A DNA stretch of 64,000 nucleotides, taken from Leptolyngbya sp. FACHB-261 (lineage in GTDB: Bacteria > Cyanobacteriota > Cyanobacteriia > FACHB-261). The translations under genes and the position numbers were made by a program. Below the pieces are notes generated by a model, which saw only the letters and a program-made list of their open reading frames with translations, made no database searches and had not been told where the DNA came from. Of this stretch, positions 19,216 through 28,200 are shown in pieces. Where the stretch lies: NCBI RefSeq assembly GCF_014696065.1, contig NZ_JACJPL010000027.1, forward strand, positions 496,001 to 560,000, given 5' to 3'. How positions within the stretch are numbered: position 1 is the stretch's first letter; every line of letters begins with the position of its first letter.

Positions 19216-20529
19216 TTAATCAGCTGAGGCTTTAGACGAGGCCGGGAGCATCAGCTTTGACAGAATAAAGTAGAGCACCACCGCAGCAACAATACCGTTG
19301 ATCGGTTTGATGCCAGGTGCATAATAAGCGATGGCCGAGGCGACAATGTAGGCAATGATTCCTGCCCAGTTGAAGGCAGGTTGCGGCTCATCAAGGGCGG
19401 GAAATTGTCCTTTGTGCCGTAGCCAGTAGTCGGCCATAATCACGCCACCAATAGGTGGAATAAAGGTGCCGAGCAGGATGAGATAGGGCACCAGAAGCTT
19501 GTAAATGCCCCCCCAAGCCAGCACTAAAGCCATAGTTGCGCCGCCCAACACGAAAGCCGTGCGCTTGTTGGTACGGAACATGTGAGCACCGGCAACCGAG
19601 AAGGCATAGATGGTGTTGTCCTGAGTCGTCCACATGTTCAAAAACAGTAGAACCAAACCCCAGAAGAGGAGACCTTGGTAGGCCATTACCTGCACAATAT
19701 CTGAGCTGTCTGCAACTTCTGATACTCCCGAGTAGACGAGAGCGCAAAAGGCACCAGTAAAGATCAAAAAGCCATTAGCAAAAAAGAAGGCGCTGAGAGT
19801 GCTGACCGCCGCCGTGCGACCCGAATTGGCGAAGCGGCTCCAGTTGGTCGCCTGAGTTCCTCCCGAGATAAAGGTGCCGACAATGATTGTCAGGGCTGCA
19901 CCGGTCCCCATTTCGCCCTTGGGAATAATGGCCTGCAATCCCTCAAAGCCACCGACTTCTGCAGAGGCAATTGATAGGCTCCAAATCATCAGGATCAACA
20001 TTGCAGGCACAGCAATGCGGCTGAGCCAATCCATGGCTCGATAGCCAATGTAAGCCGTTGAGCAAAAGAAATAAGTAAAAAACAGAATGGTTAGCCAATT
20101 GAACGAAGTGGGTACTCCCGCCAGCTTGTTGAGCAAATCAGCAATCAAGGCAGAACCCCAGGCGTACCAACCAATCTGGGTAAAGCCTAAGAGGAAATCG
20201 ACCCAGCGCGAACCATAGCTGCCAAAACTAAAGCGAGCCATTAACACCGTGCTCAACCCTGTCCGGGCGGCAATGTAGCCCAGGGCTGAGGAGTAGCCAC
20301 CCAGGATCAGATTTCCAATGACAATTAAGCTGATGAGATCGGGCCAAAATCGAAACTCGGGTCCGACTAGGCCACCGGCAAAAAGCGTACCTGAGTAAAG
20401 AGTGAACCCCATCAGTAAGGGTGCGAGAGACCAGATTGATTTTCGAGCTTCTGGAGGTACCGCACTCAAGGGATAATCTTCGCCAGCCAAGGAGTGCTCG
20501 GCTGGCTGTTGTTCTGAGGTCGTCGCCAT
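19216..20529 (-). CDS. NCS1-family cytosine/purine permease (CodB-like)
   Basis: An integral membrane transporter of 437 residues with about twelve hydrophobic segments, the size and layout of the NCS1 nucleobase:cation symporter family. CodB-like features include the N-terminal SAVPPEARKSIWSLAPLLMG, the repeated helix-break glycine pairs and a DYWLRHKG loop near the end. NCS1 members import cytosine, allantoin, hydantoins, hydroxymethylpyrimidine or purines, so the substrate cannot be fixed. It is the last gene of an operon with an ABC permease, an isochorismatase-type hydrolase and a cupin, under an NtcA-type promoter, so a nitrogen-rich small molecule is the likely cargo. Confidence 0.88.
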   Translation of the reverse strand: MATTSEQQPAEHSLAGEDYPLSAVPPEARKSIWSLAPLLMGFTLYSGTLFAGGLVGPEFRFWPDLISLIVIGNLILGGYSSALGYIAARTGLSTVLMARFSFGSYGSRWVDFLLGFTQIGWYAWGSALIADLLNKLAGVPTSFNWLTILFFTYFFCSTAYIGYRAMDWLSRIAVPAMLILMIWSLSIASAEVGGFEGLQAIIPKGEMGTGAALTIIVGTFISGGTQATNWSRFANSGRTAAVSTLSAFFFANGFLIFTGAFCALVYSGVSEVADSSDIVQVMAYQGLLFWGLVLLFLNMWTTQDNTIYAFSVAGAHMFRTNKRTAFVLGGATMALVLAWGGIYKLLVPYLILLGTFIPPIGGVIMADYWLRHKGQFPALDEPQPAFNWAGIIAYIVASAIAYYAPGIKPINGIVAAVVLYFILSKLMLPASSKASAD

Positions 20530-20634
20530 ACACCTGATAAGTCAAGATTTGGATGCAGGATAAGCTGGGTTGCTTGGGGGCATGGTATTGCAAGCAACAC
20601 TCAGGAGACTATTAAACCTGTTAGGCCAGTGAGC

Positions 20635-21066
20635 TTATCGTCTCAGAACCAATAGATCTTCTTCATCCAGTTCCACCGGTGTGCCACCCCGAATCAGCTC
20701 TGCAAAATCCTCGTTGGGAACCATTGTGCAGAGCGCATACAAACGATCTGAGCCAGTATTTTCAATAATGTGAGTGCCAGTTGGGGGCACAAGCACACTA
20801 TCGCCAGCGCGAATCGGCATCACTTTGCCATCACACATCGCTAGCCCTTCACCTTTAAGGATGAAGAACATTTCAACGGCATACTGGTGTCGATTAGGAG
20901 GTGTTCGGCCACCAATATCGTAAATCTCGACGCAGCAGGTAAACGACACATTATCGGTCATGGGATCAAAGACGATCGCCAGACGATTGGTATCGTGTGG
21001 ACTGATTCGAAAGGCTTGATAAGACTCAGGAGACTTTACAGTTGGAATGACACATTGAGGAACCAT
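20635..21066 (-). CDS. Cupin-domain protein
   Basis: A 143-residue single-domain cupin. The metal-binding motif is seen as NRHQYAVEMFFILKGEG, with a second half around PTGTHIIENTGS. Small cupins act as isomerases, dioxygenases, hydrolases or ligand sensors, so no reaction is assigned. Its ATG overlaps the stop codon of the hydrolase (TAATG), which implies translational coupling and a shared job. The NCS1 permease follows after 105 bases. Confidence 0.85.
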   Translation of the reverse strand: MVPQCVIPTVKSPESYQAFRISPHDTNRLAIVFDPMTDNVSFTCCVEIYDIGGRTPPNRHQYAVEMFFILKGEGLAMCDGKVMPIRAGDSVLVPPTGTHIIENTGSDRLYALCTMVPNEDFAELIRGGTPVELDEEDLLVLRR

Positions 21067-21851
21067 TAGGATTTGCCTTCCACAGAGGTAAGTGCAGCCA
21101 GAATCTCGCAGGAGTCAGTCACAAAACCGAAGCACTGCTTCACGTTATAGAGCGTTGCTTGCATACAGAACTCTGGCGAAGTTGTTGCTGTGCAATCGCT
21201 AAGTAGCAAGCAGTCGTAGCCAAGAAAATTAGCATCTTGCAGAGTTGCCATTACGCACTGGTCAGCGTTAACTCCTGCAAAAAACAGCGTAGTCCGGCCT
21301 AGGTTACGCAGAATACTATCAAGAGGCGTATCCCAGAAGCCGCTCATCCGATATTTGTCCACGCGAATATCGCTGGGATCAGGTGCTAGTTCGTCCACTA
21401 CCGCTGCCGCCCAACTACCGACGGTTAGAACCGGAGAATTATTGCTAGGCAATGGATCGCCTAAACCAACCCCTTCGCCGGTTGGCTTATAGACATGACG
21501 CAGCCCAGCACTGATATTTAGCAGATCAGGTCGGTTGCCCCAGTTAACCCAGATAATCGGAACTTGAGCCGTTCGCAATACAGGCAGCAGAGTTTTCAGC
21601 GGACCGATAGGCTCACGGGCCGGAGTCACATCAACGCCAATGTGGTCAAGCCAGCCACCTAGAGTGCAGAAGTCGTTCTGCATATCAATGACGAGAATCG
21701 CCGCTTTAGCTAGGTCTAAACGGACTGTTTTAGTGGCAGTCGCTAGCGTGAGCGGTCGTGGTTCGAGAGCGGGCCTAGTGAGATCAGCACTGAGCGCATC
21801 CACAGACCAGGCATTAGGAGGAACACCAAGCGTACGCAGAGATGAGTCCAT
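21066..21851 (-). CDS. Isochorismatase-family cysteine hydrolase
   Basis: From the ATG at 21851 the protein has 261 residues. A longer frame reaching 21935 would overlap the permease and adds a non-conserved start, so I trim it. The catalytic triad of the family is visible: Asp in VIDMQNDF, Lys in VDKYRMSGF and Cys in GVNADQCVMATL. The family includes RutB-type ureidoacrylate amidohydrolases, biuret and N-carbamoyl amidases and nicotinamidases, which release ammonia or carbamate. With two transporters and a cupin under NtcA control, hydrolysis of an imported nitrogen compound is the best reading; the exact substrate is unknown. Confidence 0.88.
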   Translation of the reverse strand: MDSSLRTLGVPPNAWSVDALSADLTRPALEPRPLTLATATKTVRLDLAKAAILVIDMQNDFCTLGGWLDHIGVDVTPAREPIGPLKTLLPVLRTAQVPIIWVNWGNRPDLLNISAGLRHVYKPTGEGVGLGDPLPSNNSPVLTVGSWAAAVVDELAPDPSDIRVDKYRMSGFWDTPLDSILRNLGRTTLFFAGVNADQCVMATLQDANFLGYDCLLLSDCTATTSPEFCMQATLYNVKQCFGFVTDSCEILAALTSVEGKS

Positions 21852-21864
21852 TGGATTCGAACAC

Positions 21865-22731
21865 CTAATTTTCTTGTTTAACTGCGCTTTCATGCCAGTT
21901 TCGAAGCGCAAAGTCTGAAACGAGCGAGAGCACAATAAAAATCAGAACTCCTAGCCCTGTGGTCAGCACTAAGGCCGCAAACATGCGGGGGATTTGCAAG
22001 TTGTAGCTGGCTTGAAGAATTTGGTACGCGATCCCTGCCTTCGAGCCTCCCGTACCTGCAACAAATTCGGCCACAACTGCGCCGATCAGGGCCAGTCCGC
22101 CGCTGATGCGTAAGCCGCCTAGGAAGTAGGGCATGGCACTCGGCAAGCGTAACCGCAGTAGAGTTTGCCAGCGGGACGCTCGATAGAGTTGAAACAAATT
22201 GCGCAGATTATGATCGGTGCTGTTAAGGCCTAAAGTTGTATTTGCAACAATTGGAAATAAAGCAACTAGCCAGGCACAGGTGACTAAAGCAGCTTCGGTA
22301 TTATCACGAAACCAAATCACAATCAGTGGGGCAATGGCAACAATGGGTGTGGTCTGAAGGATGACCGCGTAGGGGAATAAGCTGCGCTCGATCCATTTAT
22401 TTTGAGTAAATAGAATTGCAATTAGAACCCCTGAGACAACAGCCGCAATAAAGGCAAATACTGTGATCCTAAAGGTAATTAGCAAAGAAGAGAAAAGTAC
22501 ATTCCAATCGCTGATTAAAGCTCTAATAACCGCTAAAGGCCCTGGCAAAATGTAAGGCGGAACCTGGCTGAAGCGCACACCGATGTCCCATAACAGCAGC
22601 GCAACTATCCCTACACCTACTGGTGCCAGTACATCAATAATTTGGGATGAGCTTAGCCCACGACTGCCCATGTTCTTTGCTGGAGTTTTTCTAAGCTCTG
22701 ACACTGACGTTGCAACTCTCGGCTCAGGCAT
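21865..22731 (-). CDS. ABC transporter permease (NitT/TauT/SsuC type)
   Basis: A 288-residue inner-membrane permease with six predicted helices and a conserved coupling loop (EAALVTCAWLVALFPIVANT; then LFQLYRASRWQTLLRLRLPSAMPYFLGGLR, an EAA motif, given here in two parts). It belongs to the group that serves nitrate, taurine, sulphonate, riboflavin or thiamine-precursor importers. No ATPase or substrate-binding protein is encoded next to it, so it must borrow partners from elsewhere. It is the first gene of the operon, with the hydrolase starting 14 bases after its stop. The promoter is at 22767-22810. Confidence 0.92.
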   Translation of the reverse strand: MPEPRVATSVSELRKTPAKNMGSRGLSSSQIIDVLAPVGVGIVALLLWDIGVRFSQVPPYILPGPLAVIRALISDWNVLFSSLLITFRITVFAFIAAVVSGVLIAILFTQNKWIERSLFPYAVILQTTPIVAIAPLIVIWFRDNTEAALVTCAWLVALFPIVANTTLGLNSTDHNLRNLFQLYRASRWQTLLRLRLPSAMPYFLGGLRISGGLALIGAVVAEFVAGTGGSKAGIAYQILQASYNLQIPRMFAALVLTTGLGVLIFIVLSLVSDFALRNWHESAVKQEN

Positions 22732-22766
22732 GGTAGAACTCTGCTTTGAAGGTTGCTGGCACCTAC

Positions 22767-22810
22767 AAACTTACGAAGAGGCTTTAACCTAGTTTGTAGC
22801 TGAAGTTACA
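22767..22810 (-). promoter_or_regulatory. NtcA-activated promoter of the permease-hydrolase-cupin-NCS1 operon
   Basis: On the minus strand a perfect TGTAN8TACA box (22795-22810) is followed, 22 bases after GTAN8TAC, by TAAGTT at 22768-22773, a TAN3T -10 element. This GTAN8TAC-N22-TAN3T arrangement is the textbook NtcA class II promoter. The start point would be near 22761, about 30 bases before the permease ATG. NtcA activates under nitrogen limitation when 2-oxoglutarate is high. The same box ends 10 bases before the ATG of the divergent oxygenase and may also affect that gene. Confidence 0.85.
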
Positions 22811-22819
22811 TTTTTGCAC

Positions 22820-23779
22820 ATGCCAAACACTGCTAACTTGATCCCCCTGATTGATTTCAGACTATTTACAAACGGCAATACTACCGAGCGGCAGGCTATT
22901 GTGGCTGAGTTTTATCGAGCCTGTCATGACATTGGTTTTATCTATCTTAAGAACCACAGTGTACCAAAGCCTTTAATCGAGGAGTTATTTGCCCAAGCTA
23001 AATATTTTTTTGACTTGGAAACCTCAGCCAAACAGCAGATTGCTTGGTCAAGCGAGGTAGGCAATCGGGGCTATGTTGGCTTTGGCCGAGAGCAGTTAGA
23101 TCCGGGCGGTTCTACTGATTTGAAGGAAGCATTTAATGTTGGTATAGAGCTCGATTCTGCCCAGATTGCTGAGCATTCTCAGGCACTCATCACTAATCAA
23201 TGGCCCTCGGAATTACCCGATTTTCGTGAGACAGTTCTGGAGTTTTATCAAACTTGTACGCAGGCGTCATTGGAGATCCTAAGAGCCTTTGCCACTGCAC
23301 TGGATTTGCCGGAAACCTTCTTCGACGATAAACACAATCCAGGCGATAACACGCTGCGCTTACTGCACTATCCTGCATCAGCAGTGGCAGCAGATACAGA
23401 GCAAATTCGGGCTGGAGTTCACTCTGACTACGGCAGCATTACCCTTCTGTTTCAAGATGAAGTTGGCGGGCTAGAAGTGTGCACAACTTGGGGAGAATGG
23501 ATACGGGCGCCATACATCCCCGACACCATCGTTGTAAACACAGGCGATTTGATGCAACGCTGGACCAACGATGTCTTTGTCTCGACCAAGCATCGAGTGG
23601 TTAGCCCTGCTGGTCCTAGCGCCTTGCGCTCCCGCTACTCGGTAGCCTTTTTTTGTCATCCCAACACCGACACGGTAGTTACTTGTCTGCCCAGTTGCCA
23701 AAATTCAGACCGCCCAGCTCTACATCCCCCGATTCAAGCTGGGGAGTACTTGTCGAGCCGTTTGCAAGCAACTTACTAG
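22820..23779 (+). CDS. 2-oxoglutarate/Fe(II)-dependent oxygenase (isopenicillin N synthase family)
   Basis: From the ATG at 22820 the protein has 319 residues; a TTG two codons earlier is possible. The N-terminal DIOX_N segment (PLIDFRLF, DIGFIYLKNHSV) precedes the jelly-roll core. The iron ligands are His and Asp in GVHSDYG and His in STKHRVV, and the 2-oxoglutarate ligand is Arg in SRYSVAFF, so the enzyme should be active. Family members hydroxylate or desaturate small molecules, including amino acids and nucleobase-related compounds. It is divergent from the NtcA operon and probably acts on the same compound or its product; that is inference. Confidence 0.88.
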   Translation: MPNTANLIPLIDFRLFTNGNTTERQAIVAEFYRACHDIGFIYLKNHSVPKPLIEELFAQAKYFFDLETSAKQQIAWSSEVGNRGYVGFGREQLDPGGSTDLKEAFNVGIELDSAQIAEHSQALITNQWPSELPDFRETVLEFYQTCTQASLEILRAFATALDLPETFFDDKHNPGDNTLRLLHYPASAVAADTEQIRAGVHSDYGSITLLFQDEVGGLEVCTTWGEWIRAPYIPDTIVVNTGDLMQRWTNDVFVSTKHRVVSPAGPSALRSRYSVAFFCHPNTDTVVTCLPSCQNSDRPALHPPIQAGEYLSSRLQATY

Positions 23780-23838
23780 CCTAACGACGGTCAGCCCAAC
23801 TTCTCAATATAAATAGTCAGGGCTTCATGACTCTTAAT

Positions 23839-23867
23839 TTGACCTAGGAAGGGCCAAACCGTAAAAT
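23839..23867 (+). promoter_or_regulatory. Promoter of the gifB-like gene
   Basis: TTGACC at 23839-23844 and TAAAAT at 23862-23867 are separated by 17 bases, a good sigma-70-type promoter. Transcription would begin near 23874, a few bases before the riboswitch aptamer. Confidence 0.65.
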
Positions 23868-23874
23868 AGGATAC
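23861..23874 (+). promoter_or_regulatory. NtcA box over the -10 element (repressing position)
   Basis: GTAAAATAGGATAC is an exact GTAN8TAC. It lies on top of the -10 hexamer, so bound NtcA would block RNA polymerase. This is the logic known for gifA and gifB in Synechocystis, which NtcA represses under nitrogen starvation. Confidence 0.75.
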
Positions 23875-23879
23875 AGAAA

Positions 23880-23965
23880 CGAATTCGTTCATCCCCTCCA
23901 GTGCTCTGACTGGGTGCTTCAGGGAGACGGAAGTAGGGAGATATCCCGAAGGAACGCGCCTCACA
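23880..23965 (+). promoter_or_regulatory. Glutamine riboswitch (glnA RNA motif)
   Basis: The leader has the conserved blocks of the glutamine aptamer in order: CGTTCATC, GACGGAAGTAGGGAGA, then CCCGAAGGAACGC. CGTTC (23886-23890) pairs with GAACG (23952-23956) to close P1. Glutamine riboswitches of this type are known to turn on gifB-like genes in cyanobacteria when glutamine is plentiful. The gene start is about 30 bases downstream, so control is probably at translation. Confidence 0.92.
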
Positions 23966-23995
23966 TCACTACAACGTTTTCAAGAGGCGAAGACC

Positions 23996-24493
23996 ATGAA
24001 ATTAACGTATCGCGGTGTCAGTCACGACTACACTCCTCCTGCTGTAGAGCCCATGGGTGAAGGGACTCAGGGTAAGTACCGAGGTTTAGACTGGCGGTTC
24101 CGCAACCTGAGACATCCCTTTGTGCAACAAGCCACCCTAGACCTGAAGTATCGCGGTGTTGCTTATCGCACAGGTCCAGTAACACCTTTGGCACCTGAAG
24201 TTGTGGCTCCCGTTGCGCCTGTAGCACGTCAGGTTGCTCCCCAGGCTGAACCCACTCCGGCACTGTCCATGTCTGTCCCTGCCATGGCTGTCCGTTCCGC
24301 TCATGAAGAAGCGCGCTTATTGATGATGGGCCACCATCGATCGATCAAGAATCGCGAACAATCCTTGCTGAGTCGCTCGGCAGCGGAAGTCGGTTTAGCA
24401 GCTGATGTGACCCAATTCTGGAACCACATCCAAGGTAAAGTTCACCCCAGCTTCCGAGCAACCTACGACCGTAGCCATGCGGCTATGAGCTAA
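23996..24493 (+). CDS. gifB: Glutamine synthetase inactivating factor, GifB (IF17)-like, with DUF4278 N-terminus
   Basis: A 165-residue protein with two parts. Residues 1-60 are a DUF4278 domain with two copies of a KYRGxxYR-type motif (MKLTYRGVSHDY and LDLKYRGVAYRTG). A Pro/Ala/Val-rich linker (62-95) leads to residues 100-165, which match the inactivating factors IF7/IF17: EARLLMMGHHRSIKNREQS, then AAEVG and SFRATYDRSHA. These basic factors bind and inhibit glutamine synthetase type I. The ATG follows GAGG at good spacing. Upstream lie an NtcA box in repressing position and a glutamine riboswitch; downstream is a strong terminator. The gene therefore reads both 2-oxoglutarate and glutamine. 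The function rests on remembered similarity and on this regulatory context. Confidence 0.87.
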   Translation: MKLTYRGVSHDYTPPAVEPMGEGTQGKYRGLDWRFRNLRHPFVQQATLDLKYRGVAYRTGPVTPLAPEVVAPVAPVARQVAPQAEPTPALSMSVPAMAVRSAHEEARLLMMGHHRSIKNREQSLLSRSAAEVGLAADVTQFWNHIQGKVHPSFRATYDRSHAAMS

Positions 24494-24537
24494 GCCAAAT
24501 AAGGCTTCTGAGTTTGCTTCTCCATCTGACGTGGTAG

Positions 24538-24560
24538 ACACCCCTTCGGGGGTGTTTTTT
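24538..24560 (+). terminator. Rho-independent terminator of the gifB-like gene
   Basis: A perfect 7-bp stem ACACCCC/GGGGTGT with a TTCG tetraloop is followed by TTTTTT. It ends the gifB-like transcript 45 bases after the stop codon. Confidence 0.95.
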
Positions 24561-24592
24561 AATGCGTTCCGAGCATTTTTCAGGCTTCAACT

Positions 24593-25186
24593 TCACGACC
24601 AGAAGTCGGTGATGTCATAGCCTAGGTCAGCAAACATCTGGCGCAGCAGGGGCAGGCTGAGGCCGATCACGTTAGTGTGGCAACCTTCTAATTTTTCGAC
24701 AAATAGGCCACCTTTGCCTTCGAGGGCAAAGCAGCCCGCACAGTTGAGCGGCTCCCCAGTGGCCACATAAGCCTGAATTTGGGCATCGGTGACCTGAGCA
24801 AAATGAACCCGGGTTACTTGACAGCGGACCAGAGTTTTGAGCTGTGCCGTGTCGATCAGAGCATGGCCCGTGTAGAGATCACCAACCGCTCCGCGCATCT
24901 GCTGCCAACGGGCAACAGCTTCTGCGGGATCAGCGGGCTTACCGTGGATTTCGTCGTTAATGGCTAGAACCGAATCACAGCCTAGAACCAGGGCATTGCT
25001 AAATTGGGGCGCAACCGTTTCTGCCTTGCGCTGAGCCAACGTTTGTACCAATTGCGCCGGATCGCTGATTTGCACTTGCGATTCATCAAAGTCGCTCTGG
25101 CGAACGGTGGGATCCAAACCAGCACTTTGCAAAAGACGGCGACGAGCAGGGGAGGCAGAAGCGAGAACAAGAGACGGCAGGGGCAT
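24593..25186 (-). CDS. maf: Maf-family nucleotide pyrophosphatase
   Basis: A house-cleaning nucleoside triphosphate pyrophosphatase, 197 residues from the ATG at 25186 (a TTG five codons earlier is less likely). Hallmarks are [14 protein letters not shown] at the N-terminus, [16 protein letters not shown] with the catalytic Asp, and the C-terminal [18 protein letters not shown]. Family members hydrolyse modified or non-canonical dTTP, UTP or CTP to the monophosphate. It lies just downstream of the haemagglutinin-like gene on the same strand; the 100-base gap contains a TAGCGC/GCGCTA inverted repeat (25220-25255) that may separate the two. Confidence 0.93.
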   Translation of the reverse strand: MPLPSLVLASASPARRRLLQSAGLDPTVRQSDFDESQVQISDPAQLVQTLAQRKAETVAPQFSNALVLGCDSVLAINDEIHGKPADPAEAVARWQQMRGAVGDLYTGHALIDTAQLKTLVRCQVTRVHFAQVTDAQIQAYVATGEPLNCAGCFALEGKGGLFVEKLEGCHTNVIGLSLPLLRQMFADLGYDITDFWS

Positions 25187-25287
25187 GGTCTTCCCAAGCA
25201 AGCACTAAATGGACGGAGCTAGCGCACTCACCTAATGTTGAGTGATCAGGCGCTAATTTGACAGCCGCTTAGAGTGTCAGTCTTCCC

Positions 25288-28200
25288 TCATTCGCTGCAG
25301 GCTCGGCTCAGCATAATCCGGCCATCAGCCAAACGGTAGGCTCCATCGGGTTCCTCTAAAGGATCTCCTGACTGCCAAGATTGATTCAACCCAGCAACAT
25401 CCTCCTCAACAACAGCCTCTGGAATTGAGCGCACAGTTCCTGTTGGGAAGGGAGAAGCGTTGGGATTCTTGGGACCAGCCGGTAAACCTCCTGCCCCTGT
25501 GACCAGAAAGCTACCCCCTTCCTGCTGACGACGGGCAATGCAGCTACTTGAGATCAAAGCGCTAGTGTCCAGTAGATTGGCAGGCAGCAGCGTCAAGCTA
25601 TTTTGCAAAAGTGTGACATCGGGTACTTGCACACTGCCATTGCTAAGCTGACCGCTGGCATTGATATCTACTCGACCGTTGCCATCAAGGCTGGCGCCCG
25701 AGGAGTTGATAGTGCGAGGTTGATAGCGAAAGCCGAAGAAGACGGGTGTATCCAGAGTGATATCGCCGCCCTTACCTTGCGCTGCTGAGGCAATAATGTC
25801 ACTGTCAGCAAAGGCAAAGATGGTATCAGCCCTCAAGAAAATATTGCCGCCATTACCGATTCCCCTGGCAACACGAGTGGTGATGTCACTGTTGCCTTCT
25901 AAGCGAATAGTGCGAGCGTTGATCGCAATGCTGCCTCCCGTAGCCTGATTTGCAGCGGTGCTGATACTACTATTGTTTGATTGCAAAGCCCCACTGGCGT
26001 TGATTGTGATGTTGCCGGCGTTACTGCCTGGTCGCTCGCTACGTGCAGAAATTTCAGCGCTACTATCCAGCCGCAGTGAACCGGTGCGCAGATTAATAGC
26101 TCCACCTTGTGTGCCCTCATTTAACTGAGAGGAGGGGGCTCCCGCCCTAGCCTTTACAGCTGTGGTGATCAAGCTACCTTGGCTCAGGGCAATGAGACGA
26201 GCCCCTCGCACAGAAATACTGCCTGCCCTACCGCTGCCTGAAGTTTCGGCAGATAGTTGAGCATTGCCAGTTAGCGAGAGCGATCGAGTCTGAAGGTTGA
26301 TGTTGCCACCTTGACCAGCAGCCCCGGCTCGCACAGCCGTAGAAATAGAACCGTTATTGAGGACAACGGAGTTTGCACCCCGCACGGAGATGTTACCGGC
26401 CTTACCTGGACCAGAAGTTGCGGCGGATAGCTGCGCCCTATCCCTCAAGGAGAGTGAGGGGGTTTGCAGAGTGATGTTACCGCCTTGCCCTGCTCCTAAG
26501 GCTTGTGCCAAGACACCGCTCGCATCGCCCTGATTGAAGAAAGCCTGATCGATGGATGGTAAAAGCCTTTGGTTCACTAAAGACTGAGCATTGCCACGAC
26601 GAGTTCTGTATGTAGGGTCGCGACCGGCTAGGGCAATGGCCTGAGCGATGTTGAGTGTGACATTACCTGCACTCCCACCGCTTAAAGCGGTAGCCAGTAA
26701 CTGACCGCCCCGAACCACAGCTAAAGTGTCGGCATCAACGCGAATGTCGCCTGCTTCTCCTGAACCCTGACTTTGGGTAGTGAGGATAGCCCCGTCTCGG
26801 ACCACTAATTGGCCAGCATGGATGGTTAAGTCACCGCCTGCTCCTGTGCCTTGAGCCCGAGCGAGTAGGCCACTGGTTGAACCATCACTAAAAATCAGAT
26901 CGCGAATCAGTCTTCTGTTTGGGCGTCCTGAGCCTTCTTCCCCAATCGCCCTAGCAAGCCGATTGAAGTAAGTTGAATCACTGCCGGAGAGAGTCGCTTG
27001 GCCAGCAACCTCGACACTGATATTGCCCGCAGCGCCACTACTAAACGCTGTCGTCAGGATTTGCCCGCCATTTGTAATTTCCAGATTATTCGCATTAACA
27101 GCAATACTGCCACCACTAAAGCGACTTCGGCTTTGAGCATTCACAACGGCTCCATTAGCCAAGCGTAAGCGTCCGGTTGTGATGCGAATATCAGCTCCAC
27201 GACTATCAGAAGTTACTGTTTCATCTGAAGTTTGAGTGCCCGCAAAAATTCGACTAGTTTCTAGATCAAGGATATTTTCTGAATTCAAAACTCCGTCTAG
27301 ATTAACGAAATCTCTGGCCCGGATTTTGATGTCGCCAGCTCGCCCTGCTGAGGCCGTTGAGGCTTCTATAAAACCACCCTCCGACAGGGATAGAGATTGT
27401 GCTTCGATTACGATGTTGCCACCATTGCCAGTCGCTCCTCTAGAAATATCGCTGATGATTCTGCCACCTCTAACCAAGTTGATTGGGCCATTAACACGCA
27501 CCACAATCTCACCAGCATCGCCTCGACTTCGGGTTCTGCTTGTCAGGCGACCGACATCACTGATCGAGAGGACTCCTGTGTCAATTTCAATCCTGCCTGC
27601 ACTTCCAGTAGACCTTGCTTCCAGCTCAGTATTGATTTGCGCCCCACCCGTAACCGAAATTGAGCCTGCCTGAATTTGAATATTGCCACCTTTGCCATTA
27701 CCACCGTCCCGTTGCACTCTGCTGCTGATTCTGCTGGTACGGTTGGCGAGGGTTAGCGCCCCGTCAACTTGAATAAAGAGATTGCCAGCATTGCCGATTC
27801 CTTGAGTGTTGGCTGTCAGTTGAGCGTTGTTGGTCAAGGACAGCGAATTAGCCTGGATATAAACATTACCAGCATTGCCTCTAGCATTAGCAAAGACATT
27901 GTTATTGATACCCAGATCATCATTACGATCTAGTATGCCGACCAGAGTTACCGCTCCCGTCGCATCAATCACAATATCGCCAGATGGACGGCCTCTACTG
28001 TCTTGACCTCGGCTAATTCCTGCAAGTAAACGAGTGCCGAGGGAAATATCAAGGTTGCGGGTGTAAATCGTGATGCTGCCACCAACCGTTCCAGTGACGT
28101 CAACAGCAGTTCGACTACTAGAATTGTCTTGGCTCAGCAGGATATTCCCGCGGGCTAGATCATCTGAAAAACTCAGTCTGAGATTGTTTTGATCACTAGC

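Noticed and set aside
21852-21935. Upstream extension of the hydrolase
   Set aside because: It would overlap the permease and is not like the family.
25220-25255. TAGCGC/GCGCTA hairpin as a terminator
   Set aside because: No T-run follows on either strand.
27236-27673. 145-codon plus-strand ORF inside the exoprotein gene
   Set aside because: It is an antisense shadow caused by the repeated coding sequence.
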